Source of the DNA: SZUA-442 sp051011415
Lineage (GTDB): Bacteria > Actinomycetota > Acidimicrobiia > Spongiisociales > UBA5794
Assembly (NCBI GenBank): GCA_051011415.1
Contig: JBPCTY010000145.1
Span: forward strand, 1 to 6,054
Direction: 5' to 3'
DNA length: 6,054 nucleotides
Of the stretch, positions 1 through 5,198 are shown piece after piece. Every line of letters starts with the position of its first letter. Within the stretch, counting starts at the first letter, position 1. A program made the position numbers and the translations under genes. The notes beneath the pieces were generated by a model that was not told the origin of the DNA, ran no database searches, and worked only from the letters and a program-made list of their open reading frames with translations.

Positions 1-2483
1 GGACGCTCGACTTCGATCCCGATCGGTACCAGGTCGATGCGCTTGATGCGATAGCCGACGGAAAGAGCGTGGTGGTTACTGCGCCAACCGGCGCCGGTAA
101 GACGCTGATTGCCGATGGTGCGATCGAAGTGGCGAAGGGATCCGGGAAGCGGGCGTTCTACACGACCCCGATCAAGGCACTGTCGAACCAGAAGTTCAAC
201 GACCTGAGAGCCGTGCACGGAGATGATGCGGTGGGTCTCCTCACCGGCGACAACGTCATCAACGGTGATGCGCCGATTGTCGTGATGACAACCGAGGTCA
301 TTCGCAACATGATCTACGACGATGCGGCCGGCCTTGCCGATCTCGGCGTCGTTGTGTTGGACGAGGTGCACTACCTCGCCGATCGACATCGCGGTTCCGT
401 ATGGGAAGAAGTGATCATTCACCTCGACAGGTCGGTGCAGCTCGTCTGCCTCTCTGCAACGATCGCAAATCCGGAAGAGTTCACCGGTTGGGTGGAGGCC
501 CGGCGTGGCCAAACCACGCTTGTGGTCGAGAGCCACCGGCCGGTGCCGCTTACGTCGATGTACATGTGGAACGACCGAGCGAGTGCTGAGAGCACCCAAA
601 TGCAACCCGTATTCGGTCGAAACGGGCGACCAAACTCAGCGGTCGCGAATGCACTCCAGCGGTCGAAGGGCAGGCACAAACGATTCAGAACTCCTCGACG
701 CACCGATGTGGTGGAGGAGTTGTTCGAAGCTGAGCTCCTTCCTGCGATCTACTTCATGTTCTCCAGAAAGGGATGCGACCAGGCCGCACGCCAGATCGCG
801 ACTGGAGGGCTGCACCTCACGACTTCGGATGACCGAAAGGCAATCCGGTCGGTGGTTGGGCGCCATGTGGCCAACATCTCTCCCGAAGATCTCAGCGTCC
901 TCGGATATGCATCATGGCTCGACACTTTGTTGGGCGGTGCAGCTCCGCACCACGCGGGTCTCGTCCCAGCCTTCAAGGAAGCAGCTGAAGAGCTCTTCCT
1001 CGCAGGGCTGTTGCAGGTAGTCGTAGCCACAGAGACGCTTGCACTCGGCATCAACATGCCAGCACGAACGGTCGTTCTCGACTCACTCAGCAAATTCAAC
1101 GGCGAGTCGCACGAACTCCTTCAACCCAGCGACTACACACAGCTCACTGGTCGCGCTGGACGCCGGGGTATCGACGACGAAGGCACCGCGGTGGTGCTGT
1201 ACTCCCAATACGTTCCATTCGATCGAGTCGCCGGGATTGCTGCGGCTGGTTCCAACCCTCTCAACTCGTCGTTTGCACCCACCTACAACATGACCGTCAA
1301 TCTCATCGCGAGATACGACGAGTCGTCAGCGCATGAGCTGCTTCGGGCCTCGTTTGCGAACTTCCGGGACGACACTCGAACCGCGAGGCTTGTTGACAGC
1401 GTCGCCGACCGCGAACGAGATCTTGAAACGTTCCAGAGAGCAGCGACGTGCCATCTGGGCGACATCTGGGACGTCGCCGGGAACGGTGAGTGGCCGAGAC
1501 AGGCTGCCCCCAACAACTCACTCTTGGACGCGGGCGCTGTTATGGACATCGGTCCCACTCGGTACGTCCTCCTGTCGCGTTCTTGGGGTGGTCCGAAGCC
1601 ACGACTCGATCTCGTGGATGCCTCAGGCAGACTGTCGCGTATCCGTGTCTGGGATCTGCCGCGAGGAACGTCCATTGCGGGATCGATCAACCTTCCGAAG
1701 CCAGTGCGCACCGCCGATACGGCGTACCGAAACGAAGCTGCACAGGCGCTCGAGCGGTTCATTCCGGAGGGGGAGCCTGCGCCGTACTACGGGGTGGAGG
1801 ATGGGTCGCCCGTGCTCACCTGTCCCGATCTAGAAGATCATCTCCAGTGGGTCGACAAGGCCCGGAGGGCTGAACGCGATCTCAGAAGGCTCCGTCGACG
1901 GGCGTCCCGATCGGATCGCAGCGACATCCTCGTCGAGTTCGACAGGCTCCATGAGGTGCTGAATCAGCTCAACTACACCGATGGTTGGTCGCTTCTTCCA
2001 CCCGGACAGGCGCTGCGCCGGCTGTACAACGAACTAGACCTCTTGCTGAGTGAGGTGCTCGAATCGAACATCCTCGCTGGGCTCGAACCGGCAGAATTCG
2101 GAGCGGTCCTCTCGGTGTTCACGTATGAATCACGCGGTGGGATCGTGCCGCAGCACCCTCGGGGGGAGTTTGCGCAACGCCCGCTGACAACGATCCTGGC
2201 GATGTGGGACGAGGTTGTTGAGATCGAGAAGGCTGCGGGCCTCGAGGGAACACGGCCACCTGACGTAGGGCTGGTCGACACACTCCATGGGTGGGGTGGT
2301 GGCTTTGACCTCGAGGAATTGTTCGACGACGAAGACGTCCGGGCGGGAGATTTCGTGCGTGCAGCACGGCAAACCCTCGACCTGCTTCGACAAGTTCGCG
2401 ATGGATATCCGGCCTATCGAGAGGTCGCGAGCCGAGCCATCGAGGCGATAGATCGCGGCATCGTGGATGTAGACGTTCTCTGA
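1..2483 (+). CDS. helY: Ski2-like DEAD/DEAH-box helicase, HelY type (5' end outside window)
   Basis: ATP-dependent superfamily 2 helicase of the Ski2/Mtr4/HelY group, expected to unwind RNA or DNA duplexes in the cytoplasm. The frame is open from base 3 through 826 residues (numbered from that codon). In order it shows a Q-motif-like segment (FDPDRYQVDAL, about 4-14), motif I APTGAGKT (27-34), motif Ia TTPIKALSNQKF, DEVH (120-123), SAT (151-153), motif IV region YFMFSRKG (from about 250), motif V GINMPAR (from 349) and QLTGRAGRRG (380-389). Residues from about 640 to the end resemble the DSHCT domain of this family. The region from about 450 to 640 is less conserved and I do not assign it. 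The GTG at base 69 is not the start because the Q motif lies upstream in the same frame. Compared with mycobacterial HelY (about 900 residues), only some 10-20 N-terminal residues seem to be missing. The stop shares one base with the next gene. Family is certain; HelY orthology is likely; the cellular substrate is unknown. Confidence 0.93.
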   Translation, partial: TLDFDPDRYQVDALDAIADGKSVVVTAPTGAGKTLIADGAIEVAKGSGKRAFYTTPIKALSNQKFNDLRAVHGDDAVGLLTGDNVINGDAPIVVMTTEVIRNMIYDDAAGLADLGVVVLDEVHYLADRHRGSVWEEVIIHLDRSVQLVCLSATIANPEEFTGWVEARRGQTTLVVESHRPVPLTSMYMWNDRASAESTQMQPVFGRNGRPNSAVANALQRSKGRHKRFRTPRRTDVVEELFEAELLPAIYFMFSRKGCDQAARQIATGGLHLTTSDDRKAIRSVVGRHVANISPEDLSVLGYASWLDTLLGGAAPHHAGLVPAFKEAAEELFLAGLLQVVVATETLALGINMPARTVVLDSLSKFNGESHELLQPSDYTQLTGRAGRRGIDDEGTAVVLYSQYVPFDRVAGIAAAGSNPLNSSFAPTYNMTVNLIARYDESSAHELLRASFANFRDDTRTARLVDSVADRERDLETFQRAATCHLGDIWDVAGNGEWPRQAAPNNSLLDAGAVMDIGPTRYVLLSRSWGGPKPRLDLVDASGRLSRIRVWDLPRGTSIAGSINLPKPVRTADTAYRNEAAQALERFIPEGEPAPYYGVEDGSPVLTCPDLEDHLQWVDKARRAERDLRRLRRRASRSDRSDILVEFDRLHEVLNQLNYTDGWSLLPPGQALRRLYNELDLLLSEVLESNILAGLEPAEFGAVLSVFTYESRGGIVPQHPRGEFAQRPLTTILAMWDEVVEIEKAAGLEGTRPPDVGLVDTLHGWGGGFDLEELFDDEDVRAGDFVRAARQTLDLLRQVRDGYPAYREVASRAIEAIDRGIVDVDVL

Positions 2484-3364
2484 TGCGCTGGCTGTTTGTT
2501 GTCAACGCCAAGGCAGGAAGACGACCGGTAGATCTGAACGAGCTTCGCAGGATTATCGCGGACAGACATATCGACGCCGTGATCGCGGAAACTGCCTCGG
2601 TTCACGAGATCCGATCGGCAGTCGAACAGGCGGAACGTGAAGGGGTCGATGGCTACGTCGCAGTAGGAGGAGACGGGTCGGCGCACCATCTGCTCAATGC
2701 CTTGATGGCGCTGAACCCAGACTCTCCTGTTGTGTTTGGAGTGATTGCTTCAGGAAGCGGGAGCGACTTTGTACGTACATTCGGCCACACGACCGACATC
2801 AGTTCCAGCATCGATCGGCTTGTCGCATGTGATCTGTACCGAGTAGACATCGGACACGTCACACACGGTGAAGGCTCGGCCTTCTTTCTCAACGCACTGA
2901 ATGCCGGAGTCGCTGCCGCTTCGGTTCAGGTCGCCGAACGTATGCCGCGACAACTCGGCTCGGTCAGATACACCACAGCTTTCTGGGGAGCTCTTGCCCG
3001 GTTCAGACAAGCTGTGGTTGAGGTAGCGATCGATCATCACAGGTTCTCTGATGAGGCAATCAATGTCGTTGTGGCAAATGGTCAGTTCTTTGGAGGCGGG
3101 CTGAACATCGCACCCAAGGCGACTCTCGTCGATGGACTTTTTGATGTGCAGATCTTCTCTGGCCCCAAACGCAACGCATTCACCGTTATGCCTCGGCTGG
3201 TGTTCGGCTCGCACATGACCCACAGGGCAGTGAGGAGATATGTTGGTTCGAGCCTGCAAATCAACGTACCGGAGGATTGGCCGCTCGAGGCTGACGGGGA
3301 GGTCCTGGGGTCAGGCTCTGCAACAGTGACCATGCATGCAGGCGCCGTCGACTTCGTTATCTAA
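2483..3364 (+). CDS. YegS/DagK-like lipid kinase (diacylglycerol kinase catalytic domain)
   Basis: Soluble lipid kinase of the NAD-kinase/diacylglycerol-kinase fold, 293 residues, the usual length for YegS/BmrU/DgkB proteins. Members phosphorylate diacylglycerol, ceramide or related membrane lipids at the membrane surface using ATP. The N-terminal FVVNAKAGRR (5-14) matches the usual NP.AG opening. The nucleotide-binding loop is GGDGS (62-66), followed by GSGSDFVRTFG (91-101) where GTGND is typical. The C-terminal beta domain has DGLFDVQIF, and DGE at 271-273 is the expected catalytic segment. Odd points: Ser replaces Thr in GGDGT, and His-His (68-69) stands where Asn-Glu is common. No signal peptide or membrane segment is visible. 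The ATG overlaps the helicase stop by one base (TGATG) and has no clear Shine-Dalgarno upstream, so translation probably depends on ribosomes finishing the helicase gene. The substrate cannot be told from sequence; diacylglycerol or a polyprenol-type lipid are both open. Confidence 0.9.
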   Translation: MRWLFVVNAKAGRRPVDLNELRRIIADRHIDAVIAETASVHEIRSAVEQAEREGVDGYVAVGGDGSAHHLLNALMALNPDSPVVFGVIASGSGSDFVRTFGHTTDISSSIDRLVACDLYRVDIGHVTHGEGSAFFLNALNAGVAAASVQVAERMPRQLGSVRYTTAFWGALARFRQAVVEVAIDHHRFSDEAINVVVANGQFFGGGLNIAPKATLVDGLFDVQIFSGPKRNAFTVMPRLVFGSHMTHRAVRRYVGSSLQINVPEDWPLEADGEVLGSGSATVTMHAGAVDFVI

Positions 3365-3372
3365 GAACATGA

Positions 3373-3400
3373 TTGAACTTCGCTCGTACTCTTGTATGCT
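3373..3400 (+). promoter_or_regulatory. Candidate sigma-70-type promoter for the DUF4193-like gene
   Basis: TTGAAC (3373-3378) and TATGCT (3395-3400) are separated by 16 bases in the 66-base gap after the lipid kinase stop. Each hexamer matches the TTGACA/TATAAT consensus at four of six positions, including the most conserved -10 bases TA...T. Transcription would begin near 3407, giving a leader of about 24 bases before the ATG at 3431. Position and spacing are good; there is no experimental support. Confidence 0.55.
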
Positions 3401-3421
3401 CCGCGCCGTTCGATTGTGATC

Positions 3422-3429
3422 GAGAAGGA
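3422..3429 (+). promoter_or_regulatory. Purine-rich ribosome-binding candidate close to the start
   Basis: GAGAAGGA lies just upstream of the ATG at 3431 with one base between. The Shine-Dalgarno-like core is there but closer than the usual 5-9 bases. It favours ATG 3431 over GTG 3416, which has no purine tract before it, but the short spacing keeps the assignment uncertain. Confidence 0.35.
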
Positions 3430-3430
3430 C

Positions 3431-3847
3431 ATGACGACAGAAACTTCCGACGATTTCGCCACAGAAGAGGCGCTCGACGACGAGGCCATCGAAGACGACG
3501 AGCTAGAGCTCGGTGACGACACCATCGCTGAATCAGATTCAGAAGCATCCGATGATGACTCCGACGATGATGACTCCGACGGCGAAGAAGAAGAAGAGGC
3601 CGCGGCGCTCGACGAGCTTGAGGCTGAAGAACTCGAGATGCTCACCGACGACGAGTCTGTTGAGACCATCGTTGTTGACGAGGCCGCAGAGATGCGAGCC
3701 ATCCGAAGAGCACAGCTCTCCATGGAGGGTGAACCTGCGGATGAGGCAAAGTCTGACGAATTCGTCTGCACCAGCTGCTTCCTTGTGAAGAGAACCAGCC
3801 AGTTGGCAAACAAGCGCAAGAAGATTTGCAACGACTGCGCTGCGTAG
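3431..3847 (+). CDS. DUF4193-like small acidic zinc-ribbon protein
   Basis: A 138-residue protein of unknown function. The C-terminus reads DEFVCTSCFLV (109-119) and ICNDCAA (132-138), which matches the actinobacterial DUF4193 signature in which DEFTC.SCFLV is followed by a C..C pair near the end. C113, C116, C133 and C136 form a CX2C-X16-CX2C ribbon, probably binding one zinc. The rest is unusual: residues 1-87 hold 44 Asp/Glu and no Lys or Arg, including DDDSD twice and a run of five Glu (52-56). The basic residues are concentrated after R89, with K128-K131 beside the last cysteine pair. Typical DUF4193 proteins are about 100 residues, so the acidic arm is enlarged. There is no signal peptide or membrane segment, so it should be cytoplasmic. 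ATG 3431 is chosen because the longer reading from TTG 3392 begins upstream of the likely transcription start; GTG 3416 is an alternative. A small zinc protein that touches nucleic acid or RNA polymerase is conceivable but unproven. Confidence 0.85.
   Translation: MTTETSDDFATEEALDDEAIEDDELELGDDTIAESDSEASDDDSDDDDSDGEEEEEAAALDELEAEELEMLTDDESVETIVVDEAAEMRAIRRAQLSMEGEPADEAKSDEFVCTSCFLVKRTSQLANKRKKICNDCAA
3551..3580 (+). repeat. Perfect 15-bp tandem repeat, two copies, in the acidic coding region
   Basis: GATGATGACTCCGAC occurs twice head to tail (3551-3565 and 3566-3580) with no mismatch, in frame, each copy encoding Asp-Asp-Asp-Ser-Asp. Identity at the synonymous positions suggests a recent duplication or slippage. 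A short GAA run coding for Glu follows at 3584-3598. Confidence 0.9.
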
Positions 3848-3859
3848 ACATCCCTCGCT

Positions 3860-3879
3860 GGGATCCAGTTCCGGATCCC
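3860..3879 (+). terminator. Hairpin after the DUF4193-like gene, possible weak terminator
   Basis: GGGATCC (3860-3866) and GGATCCC (3873-3879) form a perfect 7-bp stem with the six-base loop AGTTCC, beginning 13 bases after the stop. The following bases are CTTCAAGTTGT, only modestly T-rich, so intrinsic termination would be partial. The mannosyltransferase gene starts 39 bases further on, so read-through is plausible. Confidence 0.45.
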
Positions 3880-3909
3880 CTTCAAGTTGTGGATGAGAAC
3901 CGCCGAAAC

Positions 3910-3916
3910 AAGGTGG
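3910..3916 (+). promoter_or_regulatory. Shine-Dalgarno-like AAGGTGG before the mannosyltransferase
   Basis: AAGGTGG ends one base before ATG 3918 (its AAGG core is 4 bases away) and 16 bases before the other in-frame ATG, 3933. The spacing is too short for one and too long for the other, so it supports 3918 only mildly. Confidence 0.35.
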
Positions 3917-3917
3917 T

Positions 3918-4649
3918 ATGGGACACTTCACTATGAGCGTGCTCGTCATCGTTCCGACGTACAACGAGCGGGAGAACATCCGCGACATCGCTGCAGCCGT
4001 GCGCGGCCACGGATACGACCTTTTGATCGTAGACGACGGATCGCCAGATGGCACTGGCAAGATTGCGGATGAACTCGTCGCATCGGACGACGGAATCCAC
4101 GTACTTCACCGCACCACCAAGAGCGGTCTCGGACCAGCGTACGCCGCCGGGTTCGAACACGGATTGGAGATGGGTGCAGAGATCCTGTGCGAGATGGATG
4201 CCGACTTCTCACATGATCCAGACGACCTGCCTCGGCTCGTTGAGGCGGTGGTTGACGGAGCCGACCTTGCCATTGGGTCTCGGTACGTGCCAGGTGGCGA
4301 CACTGAAGGGTGGCCATGGCACCGAAAGGCACTTTCCCGTGGCGGCAACATGTACGCATCACTCGCACTCGGAATCGGAGTCAAAGACGCAACCGCAGGA
4401 TTCCGTGCCTTCCGTGACACCACGATTCGCAAGATTGATCCAAGCCAATGCGAGGCTTCGGGTTACGGATTCCAGGTTGAAATGGCTTGGCGTACCGAGG
4501 AAGCAGGCCTCGTGATCACTGAAGTACCGATCACGTTCAGAGAACGCATCCGGGGCAACTCAAAGATGAGCAGCAAGATCGCTGTCGAAGCGATGTGGCT
4601 TGTCACCAAATGGGGCGCAGGCCGCATCTTCAGTGGCGGCCAGAACTAG
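3918..4649 (+). CDS. ppm1: Polyprenol/dolichol-phosphate mannose synthase (GT2 family)
   Basis: Inverting glycosyltransferase of family 2, DPM1/Ppm1 type, 243 residues. It transfers mannose from GDP-mannose to a polyprenyl phosphate on the cytoplasmic face of the membrane. The product donates mannose for lipoglycans or protein mannosylation outside the cell. Visible motifs: VLVIVPTYNERENI (8-21), DDGSPDGT (39-46), the metal-binding DAD at 94-96 within DADFSHDP, GSRYVPGG, a SRGGNMYA segment, DATAGFRAFR, SGYGFQVEMAWR, and the acceptor-loop signature RIRGNSKMS (210-218). The protein ends soon after this, so it is the soluble catalytic form without a C-terminal membrane domain and without the fused N-acyltransferase of mycobacterial Ppm1. 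ATG 3933 is an alternative start that would remove five residues and still leave the catalytic domain intact. It may be cotranscribed with the gene before it across a weak hairpin. Family is firm; mannose as the sugar rests on close resemblance to DPM1. Confidence 0.9.
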   Translation: MGHFTMSVLVIVPTYNERENIRDIAAAVRGHGYDLLIVDDGSPDGTGKIADELVASDDGIHVLHRTTKSGLGPAYAAGFEHGLEMGAEILCEMDADFSHDPDDLPRLVEAVVDGADLAIGSRYVPGGDTEGWPWHRKALSRGGNMYASLALGIGVKDATAGFRAFRDTTIRKIDPSQCEASGYGFQVEMAWRTEEAGLVITEVPITFRERIRGNSKMSSKIAVEAMWLVTKWGAGRIFSGGQN

Positions 4650-4666
4650 CGACGACGATGGCGCCG

Positions 4667-4696
4667 CCGGGTGCCGAACAGTCCGTCAGGCACCGG
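4667..4696 (+). other. Dyad between the mannosyltransferase and GNAT genes
   Basis: GGTGCC (4670-4675) and GGCACC (4689-4694) are perfect inverted repeats around a 13-base loop. Two further G-C pairs form (4667-4668 with 4695-4696) if one G is bulged. No T tract follows, so it is a poor intrinsic terminator. It covers the spacer and -35 area of the proposed GNAT promoter and could equally be an operator or chance. Confidence 0.3.
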
Positions 4697-4702
4697 TAGC
4701 CT
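4674..4702 (+). promoter_or_regulatory. Candidate promoter for a leaderless GNAT transcript
   Basis: TAGCCT (4697-4702) fits the TA...T -10 pattern and ends seven bases before the ATG at 4710, which would put the transcription start on the initiation codon. A weak -35, CCGAAC (4674-4679), lies 17 bases upstream. No Shine-Dalgarno precedes the ATG. Leaderless mRNAs are common in Actinobacteria, which makes this reading reasonable. Confidence 0.4.
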
Positions 4703-4709
4703 GCCCGCC

Positions 4710-5198
4710 ATGAACCTCACCGTGCGACCGGCAGAAAACGCAGACATCTTTCGACTCGTGGCGCTCTACGGAACGATGGAGTCCGAGCAAACCGAACGTA
4801 AGCCGATTTGGGCCCTGACAGACGGACTCGACGAACGATTCGACATGTCATTGTTCCATGCGATTTCGTCAGACGAATCGTGGGTTTTCGTCGGGGAGAT
4901 CGATGGAGCCACCGTCGGATTCATATGGGCAACCATCGATGACATGCTCGACCGCGCCGATGGCCAACGCATCGGCAAGGTGCGATTGATCTACACAGAG
5001 CCAGAGGCCCGAGGCGTTGGTGTCGGGCACGAGATGCTCGAGACGGTTCTCGCTGAGCTCCGATCGCTCGGTCTTCGACTCTTTGACGCACCAGTAGGCC
5101 CGGGCCAGAGGGCAGCCAAGAACTTCTTCGAATCGCATGGGTTTGCAGCGAGGTCAATCATCATGCACCACGCTGACCCCGTCGGGGACGATGCCTGA
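4710..5198 (+). CDS. GNAT-family N-acetyltransferase
   Basis: A 162-residue acetyl-CoA-dependent N-acyltransferase, a normal length for a single-domain GNAT. It opens with MNLTVRPAENADI (1-13), the typical first strand and helix. The strand pair WVFVGEIDGATVGFIWA (58-74) leads to KVRLIYTEPEARGVGVG. Within it R101-G102-V103-G104-V105-G106 is the pyrophosphate-binding motif A. NFFESHGF (138-145) is the usual motif B end. The substrate cannot be predicted. An in-frame GTG at 4671 would add 13 residues (including a PSGTGS stretch) that do not look like a GNAT start, and it lies inside the proposed promoter, so ATG 4710 is preferred. The gene ends within the first codons of the M20 peptidase, which implies one transcript and perhaps related substrates. 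Confidence 0.87.
   Translation: MNLTVRPAENADIFRLVALYGTMESEQTERKPIWALTDGLDERFDMSLFHAISSDESWVFVGEIDGATVGFIWATIDDMLDRADGQRIGKVRLIYTEPEARGVGVGHEMLETVLAELRSLGLRLFDAPVGPGQRAAKNFFESHGFAARSIIMHHADPVGDDA

Noticed and set aside
69..71. GTG as the start of the helicase
   Set aside because: The same frame is open to base 3 and encodes the Q-motif-like FDPDRYQ segment just upstream, so the gene begins before the window.
505..1020. Forward frame overlapping the helicase in another phase
   Set aside because: It is a shadow frame rich in Arg, Ser and Cys, while the helicase motifs on both sides are intact in the main frame.
1283..1762. Reverse-strand frame inside the helicase
   Set aside because: It has Arg/Ser-rich shadow composition, no motif, and lies wholly inside a well-supported gene.
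3361..3885. Serine-rich reverse-strand reading frame opposite the DUF4193-like gene
   Set aside because: Its Ser runs are the reverse complement of the GAY/GAR acidic codons. It has no recognisable domain and overlaps a gene with a clear family signature.
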